Origin: JAYSSF01 sp043772005
Lineage (GTDB): Bacteria; Patescibacteriota; Gracilibacteria; Absconditabacterales; Absconditicoccaceae
Direction of reading: 5' to 3'
Length of the DNA stretch: 64,000 nt
NCBI GenBank assembly: GCA_043772005.1
Contig: JAYVGP010000002.1
Coordinates: 62,001-126,000 of the forward strand
Made by a program: the position numbers and the translations under genes. Under the pieces are notes generated by a model that did no database searches, had not been told where the DNA came from, and saw only the letters and a program-made list of their open reading frames with translations. Numbering within the stretch: position 1 is the stretch's first letter; the number at the start of each line of letters is the position of its first letter. Shown here one piece after another: positions 20,710 to 31,760 of the stretch.

Positions 20710-20783
20710 AGCAAGCAACGGGACTCGAACCCGTACAGGCAGAGCTGAAGTCTGCCATGCTACACCAATTACATCATGCCTGC
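20710..20783 (-). tRNA. tRNA-Gly (anticodon UCA) that reads UGA
   Basis: 74 bases. Anticodon stem GCAGA/TCTGC around loop CTTCAGC puts TCA in the anticodon, so it pairs with UGA. Acceptor GCAGGCA/TGCTTGC starts G1-C72, C2-G71 and has U73, the main identity elements of bacterial glycyl-tRNA synthetase. The variable loop is short, so it is not tRNA-Sec; U73 argues against Trp. It matches the UGA glycines of nearly every gene here and the SR1/Gracilibacteria code. First in a run of five tRNAs. Confidence 0.95.
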
Positions 20784-20910
20784 AAATATTGGCGGTGCAG
20801 TGTGTAGTAGTAATGATTATCTAATTAAAATCAAGTCAAAGTTTCTATCAGTTTAGCTTGCAACTGTGGTCATTTTTTGCATTATACAAATAGTAGTTTA
20901 TTGTTATCGT

Positions 20911-21450
20911 ATGAATTTAGAGAAGTTCCTTGGGAGTAAAACCAAATCTGACATCATCAAGTATCTCGTATTCAAAAGACAGTGAGTCTCGATGAGGGCG
21001 CTGGAACAAGAACTTGATCGAACTTTTCCTGCAATCAAAAAGCAGATCGACTCCCTTGAAGAGTCAGATATTCTCGTTATCGATAAACATGCTCAGGCTC
21101 GAGCCATTGAGCTAGATCCTCTCGTGGCTCCCATGATTACACAAATGGTAATGTTGACACTCAAGCAATCTTGCGAAAAGCTCATATCTACCTACGAAAG
21201 TATGATTAGTAGCTGTTACTATGGTAAGTTATTTGGACTTGATATCGAACAAGATCTTGTACTACTCTACAAACACAACGACTCTCAATGTCTCGAACAG
21301 ATCAAAAAAGAACTCGACACAATTCTTCATAGTTTCTTCATTGATCATGCAAGTGTAGTATTTATGGGTGAGGACGAGTTCCGCAAGAGAATTAACGTGT
21401 CTGACAAATTTGCATTGAATATTGTAAGAGCTCAGGCAGCGATAAAATAA
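20911..21450 (+). CDS. winged-helix transcriptional regulator
   Basis: 179 residues. Residues 1-60 form a winged helix as in ArsR/TrmB-like proteins: KTKSDIIKYLVFKRQGVSMRALEQEL followed by FPAIKKQIDSLEESDILV. The remaining part is helical and may bind a partner. The one UGA (Gly after KRQ) is just before the recognition helix. Diverges from the tRNA cluster. Target genes unknown. Confidence 0.6.
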
Positions 21451-21488
21451 TTACTTTTTTAATTCTTTGATTGTTAAATTTATATATT

Positions 21489-21854
21489 ATGACCATCTCT
21501 TCTTTCCTCAGCGCCATCCTCCCAACCAATACCATCTACGCTCTCATCAACGACGAAGGTGATTTCGCCCAAATCGAGTCTGAACAAACAGAACAATGAG
21601 ACGGTAGCCCCTGCATGGTACAACTCCTATTCACCGATGATCAAGCATGCAAAAACCTCACCAATCTCCAGTTTACCAAATACAAACCTACACCATTACC
21701 CATCAGCGAAGTCATGGAGTTTCTTATTGCAATTGATGAATCTGGTGGTCTTATCATGATCAACCCTACCGCAGACATGGATAGTACTGAGCACGAACCC
21801 ATTGATTTATATAACGCCATTGGAGATAAGTTGGGATTGTTTGAGGATGAGTAA
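21489..21854 (+). CDS. hypothetical acidic protein
   Basis: 121 residues, acidic, one UGA glycine (EQGDGSP). The pattern of short strands and a GLIMINP segment near residue 93 vaguely recalls SseB-like domains, but I would not assign it. It follows the winged-helix gene by 38 bases and is convergent with metA. Confidence 0.5.
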
Positions 21855-21856
21855 GA

Positions 21857-22918
21857 CTAATCTAACCAATCTTCAGGAGTTTTTCTATATACTGAAGTCA
21901 CTCGATTTTCAAATAATCTATATGCGTCAGCACTCCATCTTACATTCGGAGTTAATACTTTAGCTCGCTTAGGATCAATTGATCATTTGCTATAACTCTT
22001 AATTTTTGCAAGTGTCTCTCTATTAGAGGCAAAATATGCTGAAGAAAAAATAATATCACGAAGCTTATCATCAAGATTCATAACGATATGTATTTTCTCA
22101 TCAAGCTTCAAAGCGGTAAATTCTTCAATTCATCAACTATTAAGAAAATAATCCTGAGGAGATTGTACATTTGAATCAAGAAAACAATCCCTAAGCCATT
22201 CTTTGGATAGCTGACCACGAGCATACTCAGGGTGACCTGAGATCCATAAATGATTACAATCATTGATCTTATCAGTGATAACTCATGGCCCAATATTAGA
22301 ATCAAGCAGAATAGATAAGTCTCAGCAATCTTCAATAGCAGATCTATCATTATAAGTCCAACAAGACACAGGCATAGGCACAATATCATTCATACCTTTT
22401 AACAAAGGATGTCCAATGGTAGAATGATGATAGTCATATACTCCAAAAAGTTTCGTTTTAGATTGTATTTTGGGAATTTGATGGTAATGATATAATCACG
22501 CCTGAGCTCACCAACAAAGACCCATTAATCATTGAGAATGAGTATCAGATCGATCAAATACATCCTTTAATTGAGACCAATAAGAAACTTTTTCAAAAGG
22601 CTTAGTCTCTACATTAGCTCCAGTAATAATCACAGCATCAAATTTTTCTTTTTGAGCTTGATCTCGAGACATATAAAACTGATCAAACTGACTATTGCGA
22701 GATCTTTCTGAGTCAAAGCCAATAAGATGAGCATCAATCTGTAGTGAGCTACTTCCTAATAAGTTAAATATCTCCATCTCTGATTGTAATTTAATCGGCA
22801 TTAGATTAAGAATACCGATCTTTAGCGCCCTAATTCATTGATTTAATGCGTCTGTACGAGATATCCCATCACTATTAGATTCAATAAATGGATGTCCATC
22901 AGGACAAAGAATTGACAT
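21857..22918 (-). CDS. metA: homoserine O-acyltransferase, MetA family
   Basis: 353 residues. ILNLMPIKLQSEMEIFNLLG, LQIDAHLIGFDS, AVIITGANVETKPFEKVSYW, the nucleophile block GLCWGAQAGLYHYH and ISGHPEYARG are all MetA. It acylates homoserine (succinyl or acetyl-CoA) on the way to methionine. The Gly of CWG and most others are UGA. CGA at 21902-21904 is the family's Trp in LF-x-NW near the C-terminus. A lone methionine gene, with no metB or metY beside it. Confidence 0.93.
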
Positions 22919-23070
22919 AAGTATTATTATAAAATAAGAAATGACAAGATACCGATTTAATAAAAAATATCAACATCAAAAAAATCCTCACATCCCTGTA
23001 AGAATTTCTTACTATAATTTATAATTTCTACCCTCTCGGGCATACGATATTGCTATAATTTATAATTTAT

Positions 23071-24042
23071 CTAGTCTCCTGCTCCTCATCCACCAAAACT
23101 ACCTCAACCTCCACTTCGTCCTCCACCTCAACCAAATCAACTCCCAAAACTACCTCAACCAAATCATCACGACCATCCACGATTACGGTACATCTCATGC
23201 TTGACCGATTGCCAGAAGTTAGGTGAGATCACACGACTATATGATCATAGTGCTCCCACGACGAATCATACGATCCACGATATGATCACAAAGCTCACAA
23301 ACCCAACCATCACCGCAGCAAAAAACATCAAAAATCACAAAATCCATGAGTATGGTCCGAAGCCTGACTTATTCTTGAGTTCTGCGAATTGGGAGCGAGT
23401 TTCCTCACCATTCCAGTAATCTCATAGTTTACTACCCAAATACCCACCTCGTGCCACTAACCCAATTGCAATCAACAAGGCAAATATTCCCAAAGATTCA
23501 AGCCAATTAGTCTGCTGGAGCTTAATACCTTGAGATCAGGGTTCGAGATACTGTGGAATGACACGATACCATGCCTGTACTGCCCCATAGATATCACCTT
23601 GATTGGCGAGTGGACGGATATCACGCTCTATGATCTGACTCGCAAGAATATCTGGTATCACTCATTCCAGTCCATATCATACCATAATTCTCATCTTCTT
23701 CTCGTCTTTAGCAATGACGAGTAGTAGTCAGTTGTTGAGTTTCTGTTGACCAATACCATTGCCACGACCGATCTGCAGAGCAATATCATACAGCTCATGA
23801 CCCTGACGATCTGGGATAATCACTGTCGCTACCTGAGCTCACTGATATCATGACTCAAGTCCCACCGCAATTGTGTTAAACATATCAAGCTCTGCCGCAG
23901 TAAGGGTATTGGTATAGTCCACTACTGGAGCAGTCATAGGAGGTAGATCCATCACATCCAGATTCTGTGCATGAGAAAACCCGCTCAATCCAAAGATTGA
24001 AAAGATAAAACACATTAAAACGTTTGAAAGTAGTTTCATCAT
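23071..24042 (-). CDS. TPM domain protein with signal peptide and Gly-rich tail
   Basis: 323 residues. Signal peptide (residues 1-24), TPM domain (VVDYTNTLTAAELDMFNTIAVGLES, ATVIIPDRQGHELYDIALQI, NGIGQQKLNNGLLLVIAKDEKKMRIMVGYGLEGVIPD), a TM segment around 198-212, two TM segments around 240-275, and a C-terminal tail of repeated SGGFGGGSFG-type units typical of the YgcG/TPM family. About half of the tail glycines are UGA. Such proteins are membrane-tethered extracytoplasmic domains, in some lineages linked to photosystem repair or phosphatase activity. It lies one small gene away from lemA, a common pairing. Confidence 0.9.
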
Positions 24043-24063
24043 AATGTAATTTTAATTTTCTTC

Positions 24064-24087
24064 TCGTCATTACGAGGCACGAAACAA
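24064..24087. repeat. REP-like sequence (CGTCATTACGAGG type)
   Basis: The string TCGTCATTACGAGGCACGAA resembles the very common short repeat CGTCATTGCGAGG-x-x-CGAAG. It lies between the TPM gene and the small gene. Probably scattered by a REP-type transposase. Confidence 0.4.
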
Positions 24088-24091
24088 TTTA

Positions 24092-24286
24092 TTATAATGT
24101 TTCCTTTTCTATAAAAAAAAATATCTGTTCCTCTATAGCAAAAAGTTCTTGTTGCATTTCTTGCATTTTTATAATTTCCTCACTGTTATATTTCCTTGAG
24201 TTGAATAAAAACTCTTGAATATATCCATCATATAACTCATTTAACAACTGCCACCTTGTTCTTAATTCACTAATATCTTTGTTCAT
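24092..24286 (-). CDS. small coiled-coil hypothetical protein
   Basis: 64 residues, strongly helical and charged (RTRWQLLNELYDGYIQEFLF, KMQEMQQELFAIEEQIFFFI), no UGA. It looks like a two-helix hairpin. Set between the TPM and lemA genes and flanked by two REP-like sequences. Confidence 0.55.
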   Translation of the reverse strand: MNKDISELRTRWQLLNELYDGYIQEFLFNSRKYNSEEIIKMQEMQQELFAIEEQIFFFIEKETL

Positions 24287-24306
24287 GGTCTAAAAATAAA
24301 ATATTA

Positions 24307-24391
24307 CTGGATTGCCGCATCCATTCATTACATTTCACTCCCAAGTTTATCCCGATGATAGTCGGGACAATAACGACGATGCGAGGAGAAG
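24307..24391. repeat. compound REP-like palindrome
   Basis: Starts ATTGCCGCATCC, contains the hairpin TCCCGA-TGATAG-TCGGGA (24350-24367), and ends with ACGACGATGCGAGGAGAA. This combination resembles the mobile REP doublets found in many genomes. It overlaps no coding region and lies just behind the lemA stop. Confidence 0.45.
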
Positions 24392-24394
24392 TTA

Positions 24395-24991
24395 TTATTC
24401 CAACAGTTTATCAACATTCGGAACTTCCTTGATTGGCTTATCAACTGGAGAGGTCACTAACTGCTTCGCAGTAAATCAGAAGATCTGCGCATAGAATCTA
24501 TCAGGGATCCTGACCAAACTGGTATTATATACTGTTGCTGCATCGTTATAATCTTTGATGGATGTTCTAATACGATTCTCCGTACCTTCTAACTCAGTAA
24601 ACAATGCAGTAAACTGTATATCAGCCTTGAGTTGTGGGTATGATTCTGCAATTGCTTTCACACTTGCCAGCGTACCACCCAAGATTCTAGAGAAGTCTGG
24701 ACTTTGTGCCTGACCATCTTTGACCATCTGAGCAAGTACTTCTAAGTTCTTGGTAGCTTCATTACGAGCATTAACAACCGCGATGAGTGTACCGGACTCA
24801 TACTGTGCATATTTCTTAACAACAGCAGCCAACTGCGGGATCAAGTCAGCACGACGCTCATACATACTCTGCATCTGAGCATATGAGTTATCGAGACCAG
24901 GACCAGCAGCAATTCTACTATTATAAAACCCATACATACTAATGGCCACATACGCCAATGCTGCAAGTGCTACCCATCACAAATTTTTCAT
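24395..24991 (-). CDS. lemA: LemA family protein
   Basis: 198 residues: an N-terminal membrane helix (WVALAALAYVAISMYGFYNS) and a four-helix bundle with YAQMQSMYERRADLIPQLAAVVKKYAQYE, DFSRILGGTLASVKAIAESYPQLKA, EGTENRIRTSIKDYNDAATVYNT and RIPDRFYAQIFGF, all LemA hallmarks. LemA and TPM proteins often occur together; the function is not established. Confidence 0.93.
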
Positions 24992-25163
24992 CGGTTCTAA
25001 TATAAAAATAAATAACAAACATCCAATGAGGATATATCTAACTATGAGAGTTTCATGCATGAAATCAAGTGAATCGATGTATCTTATTTTTAATTCCATC
25101 TTTACCCTATTTTGATCGCATCTTTCTCCTCTCTCAAAGATTCACTATTGTTCAAACTATTCC

Positions 25164-26876
25164 TTAGATAAATATCCCACACAACTTAATCATCGGATAA
25201 TCAATATCACCACCACAGTGAGTAAAAATTGCCTTACTCGTCACATATCCTGCATCATTGAGATTATCAGGATTTTTTGATAGGTCTGCAATTGCTTTCT
25301 GTACACGAGATAAGACTTCGTGAGGCGGTTTATAATCCTTGAGTGATACTTCAGGAAGCATCTGCTTGAGCTTGACAAAATGACCAATGATTGTAGACAC
25401 TGACAACTCACGAATCGCAGCAATATCGTCCAAGCTCTTATGTTGTTTGATCAGATCAAGAGTAACAAGATAAGTAGATCATTTCGTTTCTTTGACCTTC
25501 TTTTCAGTTTTGCTAATGAGCTCTTTGTGCAATGGCGTAGCATCTTCTCACATATAGATCCCGCCTACTGACATCACAAATGCACGATGAATCTCAGCCC
25601 AATCCTCATCAGATAGCTCACAATATTGATTAACCCGTAATGCTGACTGTTGTTGGAAGTATACATCACCCCTCATAACTAAAGGATGTGCTTGTAGTCC
25701 ATTCAAATTTAATCCAAGAAGACTCAATCCATCCAACGACCTCACCCTTGACAATGCTACGTATGCCTGCCCAGGCTCAAATGACTTGGACAGATCCACC
25801 TCAGCAGCATCCAGCGTCATCCCCTGTGACTTATGTACCGTAATTGCTCGAGCCAATTTGAGTGGTAATTGTGTCACACTTGCGACTATCGTGTTGGCAT
25901 CTTCGATACTCCAAGTATCTGGTTCCACCCTCAGACTTACACGATCAGAAATCTGTACAATGGGGTATCTTTCTTTGTTATGCCGTCACACCACTGTTCC
26001 CGTCGTACCATTCATATATCATTTGACAGGGTTATTTTTAATAAAGATAACCTTGGCTCCAATTTTCAATGTTAGAATATCAAACGGAGAAATCCCTTTC
26101 TTGAGAATCTGCACAAAACGAGAATCACCTACCGCCTTCATCTCATAGTCTACTTCCTCACCCTCGAGCTCATCCAATTCAGTCAGGTTAATCCTATCTA
26201 CATCAATATTATGCGTATAAAGTTTGATCGGGTCTTTATGTTCAATACCCCTACCAATTCTGGATTGTAGCTGAAAAATAATCTCATCAGACGCAGTTCA
26301 TGTTCTGAGTGCATTGAGGATGGTCGTGAAGTCGTGATCATTCTGTCTATGCTGGGTCTGGAGATAACACATCGCTCGGTCCGCAGCCTTCCACGCCTTG
26401 GCAGCAAAGGCAAAACCCTTCACCTCTGATCCAGTCTTACTCACCGGTGGCAACTGGAAGAAATCCCCCACCACTATTACCTGTAATCACCCAAATGCGC
26501 GATAGTCCTGCCTAATATGACTCGTGACCTGATGGATCATATCCAGAGTATGAGCACTCAACATTGAAATTTCATCAATAATAAGGACAGAAGATCACAT
26601 GATAGCTTTGTAGATTGGTTCTTTCTGAGCGATCAGTTCCAAATCATGAGGAGATAGCGACTCCTTGATCCCAATTCCTGCCCACGAGTGGATAGTAACT
26701 CCACCAATATGTGTCGCTGCAATACCAGTACTAGCAGTGATCGCCACACGTACTCCACAACTCCATAACCAGCTCACAAATTGATTGATCACATAGGTCT
26801 TCCCGCTACCTGCCTGTCAGGTGAGGAATACATTACGACCAGATTTGAGGATATTAAGGGCAGTACTTTGATTCAT
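25164..26876 (-). CDS. Pif1/RecD-like superfamily 1 helicase with C-terminal HTH
   Basis: 570 residues. Walker A VFLTGQAGSGKT (its first Gly is UGA), STGIAATHIGG, LIIDEISML, VGDFFQLPPV, QHRQND, the late motif AITVHKSQGMTLD and VALSRVRS are Pif1-type helicase motifs. The last 130 residues contain a helix-turn-helix as in RecQ C-termini (ELSVSTIIGHFVKL). It unwinds DNA 5' to 3' at forks or G-rich sites. CGA at 25848-25850 replaces the Trp of the conserved LAWAIT string, good evidence for CGA = Trp. Confidence 0.92.
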
Positions 26877-26927
26877 TTATCTCACATTACTTATCATTCA
26901 ATCAAAATCAATTCCTATTCAAATAAA

Positions 26928-26954
26928 AAATCCCACATTGCTGTGAGATTTTAT
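26928..26954. terminator. bidirectional hairpin between secY and the helicase gene
   Basis: AAAATC-CCACA and TGTG-AGATTTT around TTGC, flanked by A and T runs. It should end the long ribosomal protein transcript after secY. Confidence 0.65.
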
Positions 26955-26967
26955 CTTTAGATTTAAG

Positions 26968-28272
26968 CTATTGATCATACTTACTCATTACCATCTCTGA
27001 TTGAATCTTATTCATCAGTTCTTGTACTACTCATACCACAATGATAATTCCAGATCCAGTGACGATCACAGGGATAGATCCAAGTGACTGAATCAAATTC
27101 TGAATAAATGGTATATAGTTCATGAGGTAGCTATAGATACCCAATAGTCCTAATCCAATACCACCCCATAGACACAAGTGCATTAGGATTTTATTGATAT
27201 AATTTACGGTTTCGGTACCAGGTCTAATCGATGGGATAAATCATCCTCTCTTCTGAATATTATCTGCTATCTTCTCAGGATTAAATTGGATAATCGCATA
27301 AAAGAACGTAAAGAATACAATCAGTAAGAAGTAAAATAATGTTACATACCAACTTGGGTTTTGTACATAGATATTAAAGTTTGCATTGATCCAATCAGCA
27401 GTTTGCATAACCCATACTGTATTACTACCTACCTTAGTAATCAACTGTGATGCAAGATATGGAAATGAAGTAAATGCAATCGCAAAGATAATTGGCACCA
27501 TACCTACTGGATTAAGAGGAAATGGTAACATTGAAGTTTGTTGCACTTTGCCTTGTTTTGCATATACGATTGGAATCTCCTTAATCGTTTTAATCAACAA
27601 CACGGATAAAATAATCAAAACAATCACAATAATCAAAACAAACAATATAAACTGTAGTGGGTTAGATGATGTACCAATAGAACCACCAAGTGATGATGAA
27701 ATACCAGATACAATTGAAGCAAAGATCAATAAACTAATACCGTTACTCAATCCATATTCTGTAATCAACTCACCAATCCACATCAATACCACTGATCCTA
27801 CTGTCAACGCAAATGCCGAAAGCAATAACGTCGTCATACCCGTATCTACTGCACCAGGAATAATCTGGTTAATAAAGTAAACCATACCAATACCCTGTAC
27901 AAAAGCCAATGGAACTGATAACCATCTTGTATATTGAGAAATAGTCTTCTGACCTGACTCTCACTGTTCTTGCAATTCTTCAATCTTAGGTACAAGTGAA
28001 CCGAGCAATTGCATCAAAATAGAGGCATTGATATATGGGGCTAAACCTACAGCGATAATACTGAAGTTTTCCAAAGATCATCACAATAACATCGAGAAAT
28101 ATCACAATGCTGAATTACCTACTTGTCCAGTAGCATTGAGAATAGTAGCAACGTCCGCAAACGGCACAGGGATACGAACTAACAATCTATATAGTGCCAA
28201 TAAACCAATAGTAATAAGAAGTTTACGTCTCAACACAGGATTAGTAAATAGACTAAGAATCTTTTCTTTCAT
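26968..28272 (-). CDS. secY: preprotein translocase subunit SecY
   Basis: 434 residues, ten membrane helices. RKLLITIGLLALYRL at the start, GLAPYINASILMQLL (GSL-type helix 2), GQKTISQYTRWLSV, YGLSNGISLLIFASI, FAYF-like loop FTFFYAIIQFNPEKIADNIQKRGGFIPSIRPGTET. The double Gly after QKR includes a UGA. SecY forms the translocation channel with SecE and SecG. It closes the S10-spc superoperon. Confidence 0.97.
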
Positions 28273-28391
28273 AATAGATAACATAAACCAAATAAATATC
28301 TTTAACACAGAATATAGAATTAACAATCATTATCAAGCCTTTCACACAAAAAAACTAAGCAATTGCTTAGTCTTATGATATTGAAAGAGAA

Positions 28392-28841
28392 TTATGCAAT
28401 TGTACCACCAGCAGCCTTAATCTTATCTGCTGCACTACCACTCATAGGGATATCTTCCACGTTGAGTTTCTTTGTGATTTCACCATGTCCAAGAATTTTA
28501 ACTGACTGGTTAATTTTACATAGACCAAGTTCAAAACAAGTTTCAGGATTAAGAGTCATACCATCTTCTATGATTACGAGACGCTCAAGATCACATAGAT
28601 TGATTGCTTGAACATTATCAATAAGCTTGAAATATTTTTTGAATCATCTTTGCTTTGGAAGTCTAACAGACAAAGGTGTCTGTCAACCTTCAAACCACCA
28701 TGGCAAACTACCACCACTTCTTGCTTTCTGACCTTTCAGTCATCTACCAGAATAGTTACCTCTATGTGATCCTCCTCCTCTACCACGTTGGATATGAGGC
28801 TTATGGAGTCACTGAGATGAAGAGATTTCGTGCAATAACAT
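28392..28841 (-). CDS. rplO: 50S ribosomal protein uL15
   Basis: 149 residues. RGRGGGSHRGNYSGRGLKGQKARSGG, FEGGQTPLSVRLPKQRGF and KILGHGEITKKLNV are uL15. UGA gives the Gly of SGRGLKGQ and EGGQ. No uL30 gene lies between rpsE and rplO, as in most CPR genomes. Confidence 0.95.
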
Positions 28842-28874
28842 CAGTATGATGAGTTTAAGTGTAAAAATAGACTA

Positions 28875-29465
28875 TTATTCTGCTGATTCCTGTCCCACTT
28901 CTACCTTAGCTTCTTCAAACGCAGGAGATGATTGTGAGATTGCAAGACCAGTAATGTGATGTCCTTTATTCTTTGTAAACTTCTTATATGAAGAGAGGAT
29001 ATGAATCGTCAAGAGAGCATTATTTAAACGATTATTTGTACCAATAATTTTTGATAAAATATTAGTATAACCAGCAAGTTCCAAGACACTACGTACACTT
29101 GAACCAGCCTTAAGACCGGTACCAGGTACAGCAGGGATCAGTCTAATAATCGCGGCTTTAAACTTCTTCTCTACCATATATGGTACAGTACCTTTATCAT
29201 TGATGATAACATCTTTGACATTTTTGTATGCATCATGAGTAGCCTTAGATACAGCAATTGCCACATCGGGACCAGTCGCTACACCAAGTCAGATTTTGCC
29301 CTTCTGATTACCAATCAAAATTGTTGCTCTGAATGCCATTTGTCTACCACCAGTTGTAACTCTCGTTACTTTTCTGACTTCCAACAATTTCTCTTCAAAC
29401 TCTTTTTTTGGTTTAGGAGCACCCTTGGCACCACGTCTTCCTCATTGAGTCTTTCTTTCTTCCAT
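28875..29465 (-). CDS. rpsE: 30S ribosomal protein uS5
   Basis: 196 residues. KVTRVTTGGRQMAFRATILIGNQKGKIGLGVATGPDV (dsRNA-binding domain; the Gly of KIGLG is UGA) and the C-domain KAAIIRLIPAVPGTGLKAGSSVRSVLELAGYTNILSKIIGTNNRLN. uS5 takes part in decoding accuracy and helicase activity at the mRNA entrance. Confidence 0.96.
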
Positions 29466-29491
29466 AAGATTTCACATAAAAAAATATAAAA

Positions 29492-29848
29492 CTAGATGAT
29501 AACACCAGATGATCTGACTCATTCGCAGATTGATTTTACTCTTCCGTGATATAAGTATCCATTTCTATCAAAAACAACCTTAGTGATACCTTTTTCAAGA
29601 AGCTTCGCTCCCAATTGAGTACCAAGCTCATATGCCTTTTCAGTCTTAGTACCTGTGATGATTTTGAGATCAGCCATACCTAAAACAGTTACGCCATTTG
29701 ATACTACCTGACCAACCATATGTTTGTTGGATCTTGATACTACCAATCTTGGTAAGTCAGTATTGAGTTTGATCGTCACGTTAGTACGATTCTTTCTTCT
29801 TGCATATCCTGCAGCAGCACGACGTAATGCGTTTGTCAATTTGTTCAT
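29492..29848 (-). CDS. rplR: 50S ribosomal protein uL18
   Basis: 118 residues from ATG at 29848 (an upstream TTG would add four). RTNVTIKLNTDLPRLVVSRSNKHM, VGQVVSNGVTVLGM, VVFDRNGYLYHGRVKSICEGVRSSGV. The last segment lies beyond a UGA that is Gly in uL18 (A-R-E-G-G). Binds 5S rRNA. Confidence 0.94.
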
Positions 29849-29881
29849 TGGACCAACCAATAGGAGAATAAAATATAAGTA

Positions 29882-30427
29882 CTATTTCTTCGCAGTCTTA
29901 CCTGCCTTAAGCTTGATTGTTTCATTTGAGTATCTCACACCCTTACCTTTATATGGTTCTGGTGCTCTGAGTGCTCTGATCTGAGATGCTACCTGACCGA
30001 TTAGTTGCTTATCAATACTCGTCAAGATAATAATATCAAATCACTTTGGATCTTTTTCCACCGTTGCTGTAACGCTTACTGGAAGAGAATATGGTACTGG
30101 ATGAGAATATCATAGATTCATAACCAGCTCAGATCCTTGTTGCTTCACATTAAATCCAACTCAGATTACATGCAGCTTAATCTCATAGCCAGTTGATACA
30201 CCTGTTATCATATTATTAACAAGAGCCCTTACGAGTCACCAAAATTTAAAATTATCATTTGAGGTAACAGAAAAGTTTACGTGATTATCTTCAGTTGTCA
30301 TTGTTACAGTAGGATGAGACTGATATGTCAGTGTTCCTTTTGCTCCTTTGACAGTGATGAGACCATTTTCTTGAGATACAGTTACTCAAGTTGGTAAGAT
30401 GATGGGTTTTTTTCCAATCTTAGACAT
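29882..30427 (-). CDS. rplF: 50S ribosomal protein uL6
   Basis: 181 residues. MSKIGKKPIILPTGVTVS, WGLVRALVNNMITGVSTGYEIKLHVIGVGFNVKQQG, LGYSHPVPYSLP and the end IRALRAPEPYKGKGVRYSNETIKLKAGKT are diagnostic. Six UGA glycines, so no standard-code ORF covers it. Contacts 23S rRNA near the sarcin-ricin loop. Confidence 0.95.
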
Positions 30428-30472
30428 GATAGTAGTCAGACATATAAATATAAATATAATTCACCTTCTATA

Positions 30473-30877
30473 TTAGTAAATTTCAGCAATCAACTCACCT
30501 CCGATTTTAAGTGACTTAGCTACGTGAGCTGCCATCAAACCTTGATTAGTAGAAATGATACCAATACCACCATGTCCAGCTACAGGCTTAAGATCATGAT
30601 ATGATACATATACTCTTCTTGAAGGTTTTGAGTAAAATTTAATTACTGGGATATCTTCATTAGCTGATTTAAATTTATTGAGATCAAGAGTAAGAGTTTT
30701 CTTACCATTCTCTTCAGTTACCTGAAAATCTTCAATAAATTTATACTTTTTTAATAGCTCACATACAGCGACCCTAAGTTTACTTGAGATCATTCCCTGT
30801 ACTTGTGGTCTTCTTGCCAGGTATCCATTCTTGACTCTAATAAGCAGGTCATGAACCGGAGCATTAACAATACTCAT
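30473..30877 (-). CDS. rpsH: 30S ribosomal protein uS8
   Basis: 134 residues, no UGA. VNAPVHDLLIRVKNGYLAR, KYKFIEDFQV, KPSRRVYVSYHDLKPVAGHGGIGIISTNQGLMAAHVAKSLKIGGELIAEIY. Binds the central domain of 16S rRNA and in many bacteria represses the spc operon. Confidence 0.97.
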   Translation of the reverse strand: MSIVNAPVHDLLIRVKNGYLARRPQVQGMISSKLRVAVCELLKKYKFIEDFQVTEENGKKTLTLDLNKFKSANEDIPVIKFYSKPSRRVYVSYHDLKPVAGHGGIGIISTNQGLMAAHVAKSLKIGGELIAEIY

Positions 30878-30905
30878 AATAATTAATCGTTTAAAATAAT
30901 AAAAA

Positions 30906-31130
30906 TTACCAACTTGCTTTTTTGAGTCACATAATCAGTCACTCTCTTGCGTATTTTCTAAAGCAGATTCTACAGATATCAAATTCTCTGATGTATGCAT
31001 GAGTTCTACCACATAGACCACACCTATTGTAGTGTTTTGCGATATGAAATGATGCTGACTTCACTGTAAGATTATTCTTTCTTGCAGTTTCAAGTTTAAG
31101 TTGCTTTTCAACTAGTGCTTTTCTCGCCAT
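30906..31130 (-). CDS. rpsN: 30S ribosomal protein uS14 (zinc type)
   Basis: 74 residues. Zn ribbon CGLC...CRIC, then FRKYAREGLIMGLKKASW, of which REG and MGL glycines are UGA. Without UGA = Gly the protein would stop before the invariant KKASW end. The N-terminus is a little longer than that of the 61-residue zinc type. Confidence 0.96.
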
Positions 31131-31160
31131 GATACGGGATAGTATAAAATAAGGATGAAA

Positions 31161-31709
31161 CTATTTATCATTTACAAATACAAGTCATAGACTTCTGAGT
31201 AGTTCTTTTGATTCTTCTGTTGAAGATGTTGTAGGCACGATTGTAATCTGAAGACCACATAGTGTTTGGAGATCTTCATAGTTAATTTCAGGAAACACTG
31301 ATTGATCTTTGAGTCAGATTGAATAATTACCCATCTTATCAAAACTCTTAGGATTAAGTCCAACAAAATCTCTTACTCTAGGGAGAACCAATACTCTCAG
31401 TCTTTCAAGAAAGTCATATGCTTTCCTACCTCTCAATGTTGTACTGATCATTGATGGCATTCATTCTCTCAACTTAAAATTCGAGATTGCCTGTTTTGAT
31501 CTAATCATATATGTTTTCTGACCAGTAATCGCTTTCATGTTATCTTGCAAATCAGTGAAGTCTTTAACTCACTTTCTTGTATGCAAAGAACCAATTCCCA
31601 TCGAAACAATTACCTTAGAAACAGCAGGAATTTCATGAGGGTTTTTCTTCCCTAATTTTGATCCTAACTCCTTCTTGATAGTTTTTTGAAATGTATCGTA
31701 CAAGCTCAT
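31161..31709 (-). CDS. rplE: 50S ribosomal protein uL5
   Basis: 182 residues. KVIVSMGIGSLHTRKGVKDF, ITGQKTYMIRSKQAISNFKLREGMPSMISTTLRGRKAYDFLERL, LPRVRDFVGL, NYSIGLKDQSVFPEI. The Gly of REG and SIG are UGA, both highly conserved. Binds 5S rRNA with uL18. Coordinates cover the entire family length. Confidence 0.95.
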
Positions 31710-31760
31710 TTTGAAATGGTTTTATATACTCAATAAAAAGATTATCTGACTGAATGGATA

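Noticed and set aside
20710..20783. tRNA-Sec or nonsense suppressor
   Set aside because: The variable loop is short and the acceptor stem has seven pairs; UGA is used in nearly every gene, so it is not rare recoding.
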